Below, in pieces: positions 1 to 4,964 of a stretch of DNA of 9,288 bases. Source of the DNA: a bacterium (GTDB taxonomy: Bacteria > Patescibacteria > Paceibacteria > UBA9973 > UBA2103); contig JAKAMK010000029.1 in NCBI GenBank assembly GCA_021812925.1, forward strand, positions 1 through 9,288, given 5' to 3'. The notes under the pieces were generated by a model. It saw only the letters and a list, made by a program, of their open reading frames with translations, was not told where the DNA came from and ran no database searches. Each line of letters opens with the position of its first letter. Position 1 is the stretch's first letter. A program made the translations under genes and the position numbers.

Positions 1-75
1 CGTCGTGAGGAGGCGCACCGTGCTCGCGCAATAGGCGTGGATAAGGGGCTGCTGGTAGATGAGCAGATACCGCAT
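1..75 (-). CDS. Possible start of a divergent gene, truncated by the window edge
   Basis: On the minus strand an ATG at position 75 opens a frame that stays open to the window edge. Its 25 residues begin MRYLLIYQQPLIHAY. I do not recognise the protein. Third positions are mostly G or C and the codons (CTC, ATC, TAC, CGC, ACG) match the confident genes of this window; the competing plus-strand frame uses rarer codons such as ATA, AGA and CTA. A GAGG lies about 10 nt upstream of the ATG. A weak TTGTGC/TACGTT pair with 17-nt spacing lies further upstream on that strand. If real, the gene is transcribed away from rpsS. The fragment is too short to judge with confidence. Confidence 0.3.
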   Translation of the reverse strand, partial: MRYLLIYQQPLIHAYCASTVRLLTT

Positions 76-155
76 GAAAGAACAACCTCGCTAGAGCCCA
101 GACTGCGAACGTACCCCATTCCGGCGTCTGGCACAAGGACAAGGAGGCCCGTAAT

Positions 156-184
156 TTGACGTTTTTCCCCGCTTCCTGTATCTT
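156..184 (+). promoter_or_regulatory. Promoter for the rpsS-rplE unit
   Basis: A -35 box TTGACG (156-161, five of six consensus matches) is followed after exactly 17 nt by TATCTT (179-184, four of six). This would start transcription near 190-192, about 30 nt before rpsS. The same -35 hexamer and spacing recur before rpsN. No transcript data support it; the call is from motif and position. Confidence 0.55.
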
Positions 185-192
185 TGGCCTAT

Positions 193-210
193 CCCGCTTC
201 GCGGGCTTTT
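193..210 (+). promoter_or_regulatory. Hairpin plus short T-run in the rpsS leader
   Basis: CCCGC (193-197) pairs with GCGGG (201-205) around a TTC loop, followed by CTTTT. With the promoter at 156-184, this hairpin would sit at the very 5' end of the rpsS transcript. It could be a 5'-stabilising stem, a weak attenuator, or a terminator of something upstream. The stem is only 5 bp. The rpsN leader has a counterpart at the same distance from its -10 box. Confidence 0.4.
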
Positions 211-222
211 CATTGCTAAACC

Positions 223-558
223 ATGGCACGCTCACTCAAGAAAGGACCCTACGTGGACGTCAAACTCCTCAAGAAGGTCGCCGACAAGAAGCCCTCAGAG
301 ACGGGGGTGATTAAGACGTGGGCGCGTGGTAGCCAGATAGCCCCCGAGATGGTCGGTTTCACCTTCGGCGTCCATAACGGACGACAGCACATGGACGTGC
401 TCGTGGTCGAAGAGATGGTGGGCCATCGCTTGGGCGAATTCTCCCCGACGAAGAAGTTCCTCCGTCACGGCGGCAAGATGCAGAAGGAGATGGAGCAGAA
501 GCGCCAGGAGTCTGAGGTCGCTGCCGCGAAAGCTGCTAAGGCCGCTCCCGCGAAATAA
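223..558 (+). CDS. rpsS: Small-subunit ribosomal protein S19 (uS19)
   Basis: S19 lies in the 30S head, where with S13 it contacts 16S rRNA and the A-site finger region. The N-terminus [12 protein letters not shown], the central HNGRQH and the C-terminal motif [12 protein letters not shown] are family hallmarks. The product is 111 residues against about 92 usually; the excess is a charged, Ala/Lys-rich tail from about residue 86 ([11 protein letters not shown], then [12 protein letters not shown]). The start is the only ATG giving the canonical N-terminus; no Shine-Dalgarno precedes it (CTAAACC before ATG). It is the first gene of its unit, with a promoter just upstream, whereas in most bacteria rplB directly precedes it. 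rplV follows after 3 nt. Confidence 0.97.
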   Translation: MARSLKKGPYVDVKLLKKVADKKPSETGVIKTWARGSQIAPEMVGFTFGVHNGRQHMDVLVVEEMVGHRLGEFSPTKKFLRHGGKMQKEMEQKRQESEVAAAKAAKAAPAK

Positions 559-561
559 CGT

Positions 562-903
562 ATGGCTACCGCTTCGCTCAAGAGTCACAATCAGTCCGAG
601 CGCAAGGTCCGCCTCGTGGCGAACCTCGTGAAGGGCAAGTCGGTGCCGAAGGCGCTCGAGGCGCTCACGTTCCTCCCGAAGCGCGCAGCACTCCCGATGA
701 AGAAGCTCATCGAGAGCGCGGCGGCCAATGCCAAAGAGCAGGGCGAGAATCCGGAGGAACTCACGGTGAAGAACGTCATCGTCGAGAACGCGGGCTATAC
801 CGCCCGCTACATGCCGCGCGCATTCGGCCGCGCGAGCATGATCCGTCGCCGCAAGAGCCGCGTGAAGGTCGAGCTTGCGCCGAAGGCAGTCAAGGCAAAA
901 TAG
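562..903 (+). CDS. rplV: Large-subunit ribosomal protein L22 (uL22)
   Basis: L22 binds 23S rRNA, and its long beta-hairpin lines the peptide exit tunnel. The 113-residue product has the family layout: an N-terminal segment with SERKVRLVANLVKGKSV (about residues 12-28), a helical middle with LIESAAANAKEQ, and the hairpin region VENAGYTARYMPRAFGRAS followed by MIRRRKSRVKVELA. Length is normal; the last residues (APKAVKAK) form a short basic tail. The gene starts 3 nt after rpsS with no Shine-Dalgarno, so translation is probably coupled to rpsS. rpsC follows after 14 nt. Confidence 0.97.
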   Translation: MATASLKSHNQSERKVRLVANLVKGKSVPKALEALTFLPKRAALPMKKLIESAAANAKEQGENPEELTVKNVIVENAGYTARYMPRAFGRASMIRRRKSRVKVELAPKAVKAK

Positions 904-917
904 ATTTTCATACCACC

Positions 918-1616
918 ATGACGCACACCGTACATCCTTACGCACACCGCCTCGGCATCATCCGTGACTGGAAGAGCCGCTGGTTCGCGCTCGACAAGAA
1001 GAGCTTCCGCGAGCACTTGAAGACCGATGAAACCATCCGCGCGTTCCTCAAGAAGCGCCTGCGCGGTACCTACACCTCGAATATCGAGATAGAGCGCACG
1101 AACACCGAGCTGCGCATCGTCGTCTCCACGGCGCGCCCGGGTCTCGTCATCGGCCGCTCCGGCGAGAACGCCACGAAGCTCCGCACGGAGCTCGGGAAGC
1201 TCGTGAAGCAGGTCGCTCCGAACGACCGTCGCGCGCTCAAGCTCGACATCAATGAGGTGCGCCAGCCGGAGACGGACGCAGCGGTCGTGGCCTACATGGT
1301 CGCTGAGGGTCTCGAGAAGCGTATGCCGTTCCGCCGCGTGCTGAAGCAGACGGTGGAGAAGGTCATCGCCGTGCGCGAGGTCGAGGGCGTGCGCATCACC
1401 ATCTCGGGCCGCTTGGGCGGCGCGGAGATGAGCCGCAAGGAAGAGATCAAGAAGGGCCGCATCCCGCTCCAGACCTTCCGCGCAGACATCGACTTCGCGC
1501 ACGAGGAGGCGTACCTTCCGTACGGCGTCATCGGCATCAAGGTCTGGATCTACCGCGGTAACGTCTACCAGGATAAGAAGGGCCCGGCACGCATCGAGGC
1601 GGCTCCGACTCGCTAA
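918..1616 (+). CDS. rpsC: Small-subunit ribosomal protein S3 (uS3)
   Basis: S3 sits at the mRNA entry site of the 30S subunit and helps unwind incoming mRNA. The 232-residue product has an N-terminal domain (HPYAHRLGIIRDWKSRW), a type II KH domain with the GXXG loop GRSG at residues 79-82, and a C-terminal domain carrying SGRLGGAEMSRKEEIKKGR (about 163-181) and TFRADIDF. Length is normal for bacterial S3. The first residues differ from the common MGQK(V/I)HP start (here MTHTVHP), but this ATG is the only one that fits. The 14-nt spacer before it is T- and C-rich with no Shine-Dalgarno. rplP follows after 11 nt, the usual order. Confidence 0.97.
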   Translation: MTHTVHPYAHRLGIIRDWKSRWFALDKKSFREHLKTDETIRAFLKKRLRGTYTSNIEIERTNTELRIVVSTARPGLVIGRSGENATKLRTELGKLVKQVAPNDRRALKLDINEVRQPETDAAVVAYMVAEGLEKRMPFRRVLKQTVEKVIAVREVEGVRITISGRLGGAEMSRKEEIKKGRIPLQTFRADIDFAHEEAYLPYGVIGIKVWIYRGNVYQDKKGPARIEAAPTR

Positions 1617-1627
1617 CGATATTTACC

Positions 1628-2047
1628 ATGCTGTTTCCGAAGAAAGTAAAGCACCGCAAGTGGCAGACGCAGCGCAAGAGCGAGGAGCGTCTCGCGCGCC
1701 CGGATACGCGCGGCACGAACGTGTCGTTCGGTTCGTACGCTCTCAAGGCGACGACGCCGTCACGCTTGACGAGCAACCAGATCGAGGCAGCACGCAAAGT
1801 GCTCACGCGCTCGACCGCGAAGACCGGCAAGCTCTGGATCCGCGTCTTCCCGGACCGTCCTATCACGAACAAGCCGGCAGAGGTGGGCATGGGTAAGGGC
1901 AAAGGCGACCCGAAGCGCTACGTCTTCGAGGTGCGCCCGGGCCGCATCCTCTTCGAGATGGACGGCGTGCCGGAGGACGTTGCTCGCAAGGCACTCCGCG
2001 GGGCTGGCATGAAGCTCCCTATGAAGACGACGGTCGTCGCACGCTAA
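1628..2047 (+). CDS. rplP: Large-subunit ribosomal protein L16 (uL16)
   Basis: L16 binds 23S rRNA near the A site and helps place aminoacyl-tRNA and the 5S rRNA region. The 139-residue product begins MLFPKKVKHRKWQ, the family signature. It contains FGSYALKA, KLWIRVFPDRPIT and the loop GMGKGKGDPKRYVFEVRPG, and ends with RKALRGAGMKLPMKTTVV. All are canonical and length is typical. The start follows rpsC after 11 nt (spacer ends TTTACC) without a Shine-Dalgarno. The gene order rpsC-rplP-rpmC-rpsQ is the conserved bacterial order. Confidence 0.97.
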   Translation: MLFPKKVKHRKWQTQRKSEERLARPDTRGTNVSFGSYALKATTPSRLTSNQIEAARKVLTRSTAKTGKLWIRVFPDRPITNKPAEVGMGKGKGDPKRYVFEVRPGRILFEMDGVPEDVARKALRGAGMKLPMKTTVVAR

Positions 2048-2057
2048 ACGAATCACT

Positions 2058-2258
2058 ATGGCTAAGAAAGAGGACATGACGAAGAAGACGGGAGAGGAGC
2101 TCGCGAAGCTCCTCGTGGAAACGCGTGCAGCTATCCGCGCGGAGCGTTTCGCTGCCGCGGGCGCCCGTCCGAAGGACCCGAGCGCGCACTCGAAGCTCCG
2201 GAAGACCGTCGCGCGTATCCTCACGGAGAGCCATGCTCGCAAGACTAAGAGCGCATAA
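2058..2258 (+). CDS. rpmC: Large-subunit ribosomal protein L29 (uL29)
   Basis: L29 is a small two-helix protein beside the exit tunnel, near the docking site for trigger factor and SRP. The 66-residue product has helix 1 with TGEELAKLLVETRAAIRAERF (about residues 11-31), a turn containing GARPKDPSAHSKL, and helix 2 with RKTVARILTESHARK. The helical pattern and the position between rplP and rpsQ identify it; sequence conservation in this family is low. An N-terminal MAKKEDMTKK segment precedes the core. Spacers on both sides are exactly 10 nt and lack Shine-Dalgarno motifs. Confidence 0.93.
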   Translation: MAKKEDMTKKTGEELAKLLVETRAAIRAERFAAAGARPKDPSAHSKLRKTVARILTESHARKTKSA

Positions 2259-2268
2259 CCTTTTATCC

Positions 2269-2511
2269 ATGGAACAGAAAACCTCTCGTCCCCAAGAGTT
2301 CAGCGGTGTCGTCGTGAAGACGGCCATGCAGGACACGGCCACCGTGCGCGTGGACCGCTACGTGAAGCACCCGAAGTACAAGAAGTACCGCACGCTCTCG
2401 AAGAAGTTCCTCGTGCACAATCCTGGCAATGAGGCACAGGTGGGTGATACGGTCACCATCGTCGCCGTGAAGCCTATCTCGAAGATGAAGCGCTTCGCGA
2501 TAAAGAAATAA
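2269..2511 (+). CDS. rpsQ: Small-subunit ribosomal protein S17 (uS17)
   Basis: S17 is an OB-fold protein that binds the 5' domain of 16S rRNA early in 30S assembly. The 80-residue product shows [20 protein letters not shown] (about 11-30), [20 protein letters not shown] and the C-terminal [17 protein letters not shown], all diagnostic. An open frame extends upstream into rpmC, but the ATG at 2269 gives the family N-terminus and sits 10 nt after the rpmC stop (spacer CCTTTTATCC). The C-terminus ends soon after KMKRF, as in short bacterial forms. rplN starts only 2 nt after the stop, so coupling is likely. Confidence 0.96.
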   Translation: MEQKTSRPQEFSGVVVKTAMQDTATVRVDRYVKHPKYKKYRTLSKKFLVHNPGNEAQVGDTVTIVAVKPISKMKRFAIKK

Positions 2512-2513
2512 GT

Positions 2514-2891
2514 ATGCTACAGCCCCAGTCCATCGTTACCGTCGCAGACAACTCAGGCGCCAAGATCGCGCGCATCTTCAAGGTGCTCGGGGGCTCGAAG
2601 CGTCGCTATGCACGCATCGGCGACACGGTCATCGTCTCGGTCCAGACGGCCGAGCCGCGTAAGCCGGTGAAGAAGAAGGATGTCGTGAAGGCGGTCGTCG
2701 TGCGCCAGGCGAAGCCGTTCTTGCGCAAGGACGGTTCCTACATCCGCTTCGACGAGAACGCGGTCGTGCTCATCGAGAAGCAGGGCAAGGAGATGGGTCC
2801 GAAAGGGAACCGCGTCTTCGGTCCGGTACCGCGTGAACTTTCTGAGAAAGGCTGGTCGGCTATCTCGTCAATCGCTCCTGAGGTCGTCTAA
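2514..2891 (+). CDS. rplN: Large-subunit ribosomal protein L14 (uL14)
   Basis: L14 lies at the subunit interface and, with L19, forms an inter-subunit bridge; it is also the docking site for the silencing factor RsfS. The 125-residue product carries [20 protein letters not shown] near the N-terminus, [40 protein letters not shown] and near the C-terminus [16 protein letters not shown], then SSIAPEVV. Family motifs are intact and length is normal. The start lies 2 nt after rpsQ without a Shine-Dalgarno. rplX follows after 10 nt. Confidence 0.97.
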   Translation: MLQPQSIVTVADNSGAKIARIFKVLGGSKRRYARIGDTVIVSVQTAEPRKPVKKKDVVKAVVVRQAKPFLRKDGSYIRFDENAVVLIEKQGKEMGPKGNRVFGPVPRELSEKGWSAISSIAPEVV

Positions 2892-2901
2892 TTTTTCTAT
2901 C

Positions 2902-3114
2902 ATGCACGTAAAGAAAGGGGACAAGGTGAAGGTCATAACGGGCAAGGACAAGGGTAAGACGGGCACGGTCGTGCGCGCGTTGCCTTCGAAGGGCAAGGTG
3001 GTCGTCGATGGCGTCGCGGTCGCGAAGCGCTCGGTAAAGGGCCGCCAGGGCGAGGTGGGCCGCATCGTCGAGCGTCCGATGCCGATCGATGCCTCTAACG
3101 TCGCGAAGGCGTAA
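2902..3114 (+). CDS. rplX: Large-subunit ribosomal protein L24 (uL24), short form
   Basis: L24 initiates 50S assembly by binding the 5' end of 23S rRNA and sits near the tunnel exit. The product is 70 residues against about 100 in most bacteria. The N-terminal KOW domain is clear (MHVKKGDKVKVITGKDKGKT, then GTVVRALPSKGKVVVDG), followed by a shortened linker (SVKGRQGEVGRIVERPMP) and the DASNVA motif, after which it stops. The C-terminal segment that follows this motif in E. coli is missing. No frameshift is visible: the stop is followed after 10 nt by the well-placed rplE start. The ATG at 2902 is preferred over an in-frame one at 2833 inside rplN because it gives the canonical N-terminus. Confidence 0.94.
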   Translation: MHVKKGDKVKVITGKDKGKTGTVVRALPSKGKVVVDGVAVAKRSVKGRQGEVGRIVERPMPIDASNVAKA

Positions 3115-3124
3115 TCCGAATCGT

Positions 3125-3670
3125 ATGAATATCACTAAGGAAAAGCAGCAGACGGCCTTCGAGGCGCTCAAGGGTCGCTTCGGCTACACGAGCACCATGC
3201 AGGCACCGAAGATAGAGAAAGTCGTGGTCTCCTCGGGCGTGGGCAAGAAGCGCGATGCGAAGACTGTCGAGCTCATCGAGGACCGTCTCGCGAAGATTAC
3301 GGGCCAGAAGGTCTCGACGCGCGCGGCGCGCATGTCCATCGCGTCATTCAAGGTGCGCGAGGGCGACACGGTCGGCCTCTCGGTCACGCTCCGCGGCGCG
3401 CGCATGTATGACTTCCTCGACAAGCTCATCCACATCGCGCTCCCGCGTACCCGCGACTTCCGTGGCCTCGCGCCCTCGGCGGTAGACGACATGGGCAACC
3501 TCACGATCGGCATCAAGGAGCACACCATCTTCCCGGAGACTTCCGACGAAGACGTAAAGGATGTGTTCGGCCTTGCCATCACTATCGTGACCAACTGCAA
3601 GAGCCGCGAGGAAGCTGAGGCATTCTTCAACCACCTCGGCGTGCCATTTAAGAAGGCGGAGACGAAGTAG
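3125..3670 (+). CDS. rplE: Large-subunit ribosomal protein L5 (uL5)
   Basis: L5 binds 5S rRNA and links the central protuberance to the 30S head and P-site tRNA. The 181-residue product has APKIEKVVVSSGVG (about 24-37), the ITGQKVSTRAARMSIASFKV segment, SVTLRGARMYDFLDKLI, the PRTRDFRGL motif and the C-terminal NLTIGIKEHTIFPE followed by TIVTNCKSREEAEAFFNHLG. Length is typical. The start at 3125 is 10 nt after rplX; an earlier in-frame ATG lies inside rplX. It is the last gene of the first unit: a strong hairpin begins 22 nt after its stop, and the usual neighbour rpsN is displaced by about 630 nt. Confidence 0.97.
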   Translation: MNITKEKQQTAFEALKGRFGYTSTMQAPKIEKVVVSSGVGKKRDAKTVELIEDRLAKITGQKVSTRAARMSIASFKVREGDTVGLSVTLRGARMYDFLDKLIHIALPRTRDFRGLAPSAVDDMGNLTIGIKEHTIFPETSDEDVKDVFGLAITIVTNCKSREEAEAFFNHLGVPFKKAETK

Positions 3671-3692
3671 CGCCCAAGACATTTCAGACAAC

Positions 3693-3726
3693 ACGCGGCG
3701 GCCCTCACGGGCCGCCGCGTTCGTTT
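3693..3726 (+). terminator. Intrinsic terminator after rplE
   Basis: A perfect 12-bp stem (3693-3704 with 3709-3720), almost all G/C, closes a TCAC loop and is followed by TCGTTT. The T-run is short, so termination may be partial or the stem may mainly protect the mRNA 3' end. It sits 22 nt after the rplE stop, where an operon end is expected. Confidence 0.75.
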
Positions 3727-3761
3727 AACGCTCCGCGGCTGGTGGTGCCTGCGAATTAATC

Positions 3762-3916
3762 GCGACGCGGGGTATGATTTCGGAGTACGCGTCGCCTGCC
3801 CCAGCGGGCAGGCGCGCTCACTCTCGGCTCGCAAATTTCCGCGCAGCTGCCCTACGGCGCGAAAATTGCCATGCTGCTTCGCCTCCGAGAGCCTCCGAAA
3901 TCATACCTCGCGTCGC
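3762..3916. repeat. 155-nt element with 24-nt terminal inverted repeats and nested hairpins
   Basis: The arms 3762-3785 and 3893-3916 are reverse complements at 23 of 24 positions; the exception (3770/3908) would be a G-U pair in RNA. Inside are a 9-bp stem (3793-3801 with 3806-3814, loop CAGC), a 7-bp stem (3821-3827 with 3885-3891) and, within that, an interrupted 12-bp stem (3831-3844 with 3857-3869). The whole could fold as a three-way junction. Next to the right arm, GCCTCCGA occurs twice 10 bp apart (3881, 3891). No clear target-site duplication flanks it and it encodes no transposase. It could be a MITE/REP-like repeat, a structured RNA or a processing site; the inverted-repeat structure itself is certain. 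Confidence 0.75.
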
Positions 3917-3945
3917 TTGACCGCTTTGCGCGTTGAGCGTACGGT
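3917..3945 (+). promoter_or_regulatory. Possible promoter for the small membrane protein gene
   Basis: TTGACC (3917-3922) and TACGGT (3940-3945) are separated by exactly 17 nt, as in the other two predicted promoters. The -10 box is weak (three of six matches, but with the key T, A and final T). The -35 box directly abuts the right arm of the inverted-repeat element. It would give a leader of about 43 nt. Confidence 0.35.
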
Positions 3946-3983
3946 TCGTTCGGGTGTCCTACTGATTCCGGCAAGTGCTAACG

Positions 3984-3989
3984 AGGAGG
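3984..3989 (+). promoter_or_regulatory. Strong Shine-Dalgarno (AGGAGG) deciding the start at 3995
   Basis: AGGAGG is followed after 5 nt by the ATG at 3995. It is the only strong Shine-Dalgarno placed before a gene start in this window and is the main reason for choosing this start. Confidence 0.8.
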
Positions 3990-3994
3990 GTCAC

Positions 3995-4201
3995 ATGAAC
4001 CGCCCAATTTGGTTCTTCCACTGCTTTTTCAGCATAATTTTCGGCATGATGGCGTTTTTTGTCGGTAGCGCAGCCGTGGCGGGCGGAGATACGTGGATTG
4101 GCGTCGCCGTGCTCCTCGTCGCCGCAGCGCTGTTCTGGTATGCCTGGCTTACAGGCTCTTACTATGAAGAAGAGAAGCGACATCCAGAGCGCTATCGGTA
4201 G
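3995..4201 (+). CDS. Small two-helix membrane protein of unknown function
   Basis: I do not recognise this 68-residue protein. It has a short N-terminus (MNRPI), a first hydrophobic helix at about residues 6-30 rich in Phe and Met (WFFHCFFSIIFGMMAFFVG), a short GGDT turn, a second helix at about 34-54 (WIGVAVLLVAAALFWYAWL), and a charged tail SYYEEEKRHPERYR. It is probably an inner-membrane hairpin protein. Codon choice is less G/C-biased than in the ribosomal genes (ATT, TTT, ATA, GCA, GAA are used), suggesting lower expression or different origin. It has its own strong ribosome binding site, a possible promoter and a terminator, so it looks like a separate one-gene unit dropped between rplE and rpsN. 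An in-frame upstream ATG at 3866 is disfavoured. Confidence 0.75.
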   Translation: MNRPIWFFHCFFSIIFGMMAFFVGSAAVAGGDTWIGVAVLLVAAALFWYAWLTGSYYEEEKRHPERYR

Positions 4202-4207
4202 AAGCTT

Positions 4208-4234
4208 GCCCCGCCCCCGCGGGGCTCTTCTTTT
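4208..4234 (+). terminator. Intrinsic terminator after the small membrane protein gene
   Basis: GCCCCGC (4208-4214) pairs perfectly with GCGGGGC (4219-4225) around a CCCC loop, followed by TCTTCTTTT. It lies 6 nt after the stop codon and just before the rpsN promoter, so it isolates the small gene from the next ribosomal unit. Confidence 0.85.
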
Positions 4235-4237
4235 GGT

Positions 4238-4266
4238 TTGACGCCGGAAACCCTAGGTGATACAGT
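4238..4266 (+). promoter_or_regulatory. Promoter for the rpsN-secY unit
   Basis: TTGACG (4238-4243) is followed after exactly 17 nt by TACAGT (4261-4266, four of six matches), with an extended -10 TG at 4258-4259. Transcription would begin near 4272-4274, about 25 nt before rpsN. It directly follows a terminator, which strengthens the call. Confidence 0.7.
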
Positions 4267-4274
4267 TGCCCCAC

Positions 4275-4296
4275 GCTCCCCGGAGCTTTATTTTTT
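4275..4296 (+). promoter_or_regulatory. Hairpin and T-run in the rpsN leader
   Basis: GCTC (4275-4278) pairs with GAGC (4283-4286) around CCCG, followed by TTTATTTTTT up to 2 nt before the rpsN ATG. It begins 9 nt after the -10 box, the same offset as the hairpin in the rpsS leader. The stem is short, so termination would be weak; the U-rich stretch may instead serve as a ribosome or S1 landing site. Confidence 0.4.
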
Positions 4297-4298
4297 GT

Positions 4299-4568
4299 AT
4301 GGCAAAGACCTCAGTAATCGCCCGCCAGAAGAAGCGAGAAAAGCTCGTGGCTAAGTACGCTAAGAAGCGTGCGGAGCTTAAGGCGGCCGGTGATTACGAG
4401 GGTCTCCAGAAGCTCCCGAAGAACTCCTCCCCGGTGCGCTTGAAGAACCGCTGCCAGGTGACGGGTCGCCCGCATGGGTACCTCCGTGCTTTCGGCCTCT
4501 CGCGCATCAAGTTCCGCGAGCTCGCACGCGAGGGCAAGATTCCGGGCGTAAAGAAAGCATCATGGTAA
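4299..4568 (+). CDS. rpsN: Small-subunit ribosomal protein S14 (uS14), zinc-free form
   Basis: S14 assembles late into the 30S head. The 89-residue product has the C-terminal core [20 protein letters not shown], then [27 protein letters not shown]. It lacks the paired CxxC zinc ligands of the short (about 61-residue) type; only one Cys remains, so this is the long zinc-independent class. The N-terminal half ([20 protein letters not shown]) is basic and helical. The start at 4299 gives the canonical MAKTS N-terminus; an in-frame ATG at 4257 would overlap the promoter and leader. A T-run, not a Shine-Dalgarno, precedes it. It opens the second ribosomal unit and overlaps rpsH by 7 nt. Confidence 0.97.
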   Translation: MAKTSVIARQKKREKLVAKYAKKRAELKAAGDYEGLQKLPKNSSPVRLKNRCQVTGRPHGYLRAFGLSRIKFRELAREGKIPGVKKASW

Positions 4569-4954
4569 GCGACCGCGTCGGCGATTTCATCATCCGTCTC
4601 CAGAATGCCGCAGCAGTCGGTAAGTCGGAGGTCGTGCTCCCGTACTCCTCGCACCTCTCGGCTATCTCGAAGAAGCTGAAGGAACTCGGGTATCTCTCCG
4701 AGGTGAAGGTGGATGGCGATGAGAAGAAGACCTTGGAAGTCACGCTCGCGTATGATGAGCGCGGCGTCGCGAAGCTCCGCGGCGTGAAGCGCATCTCTAA
4801 GCCAGGCCGCCGTCTCTACGCAGGCCACACCGAAGCTCATACGGTCGCAGGCGGCACGGGTTCGCGTATCCTCACGACCTCGAAGGGCATCATGACCGAC
4901 CGCGAAGCGCGCAAGAACCGCGTCGGCGGCGAGGACCTGTTCGAGATCTGGTAA
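4562..4954 (+). CDS. rpsH: Small-subunit ribosomal protein S8 (uS8)
   Basis: S8 binds the central domain of 16S rRNA and in E. coli is the translational repressor of the spc operon. The 130-residue product begins [16 protein letters not shown] and has [14 protein letters not shown], the domain-linking [10 protein letters not shown], and the C-terminal signature [20 protein letters not shown] followed by DLFEIW. Length is normal. Its start overlaps the end of rpsN (shared ATGGTAA), implying coupled translation. In E. coli the S8 repressor site is near the start of rplE; here rplE is in a separate unit, so that arrangement could not be the same. rplF follows after 10 nt. Confidence 0.97.
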   Translation: MVSDRVGDFIIRLQNAAAVGKSEVVLPYSSHLSAISKKLKELGYLSEVKVDGDEKKTLEVTLAYDERGVAKLRGVKRISKPGRRLYAGHTEAHTVAGGTGSRILTTSKGIMTDREARKNRVGGEDLFEIW

Positions 4955-4964
4955 TGAGCATCAT

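Larger units (their letters stand above)
3671..3994. other. Gene-free spacer between rplE and the small membrane protein gene
   Basis: These 324 nt hold the rplE terminator (3693-3726), an unremarkable stretch (3727-3761), the large inverted-repeat element (3762-3916), a possible promoter (3917-3945) and a leader with a strong ribosome binding site (3984-3989). An in-frame ATG at 3866 could extend the next gene upstream, but it lies inside the hairpin element and has no ribosome binding site. I see no convincing gene here on either strand. Confidence 0.7.

Noticed and set aside
1..159. Plus-strand open frame from the left edge ending in TGA at 157-159, as the tail of an upstream gene
   Set aside because: It does not resemble L2 or any other S10-operon protein, and uses codons (ATA, AGA, CTA, AGG) that are rare in the confident genes. 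The opposite strand reads more like this genome's coding DNA.
141..330. AAGGAGG at 141-147 followed by a TTG at 156 opening a ~50-codon frame overlapping rpsS
   Set aside because: The frame overlaps the predicted promoter and rpsS out of frame, with no protein-like composition. The purine-rich motif is probably chance.
3745..3935. Target-site duplication flanking the inverted-repeat element
   Set aside because: Flanks (ATTAATC on the left, TTGACC on the right) do not form a clean direct repeat, so insertion by transposition cannot be shown from this sequence alone.
3866..3994. Upstream ATG extending the small membrane protein by 43 residues
   Set aside because: It lies inside the inverted-repeat element, lacks a ribosome binding site, and adds a basic, non-membrane segment. 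The ATG at 3995 has AGGAGG at ideal spacing.
4257..4298. Upstream in-frame ATG for rpsN
   Set aside because: It overlaps the -10 region and leader hairpin, and adds residues absent from S14 proteins. The ATG at 4299 gives the canonical MAKTS start.
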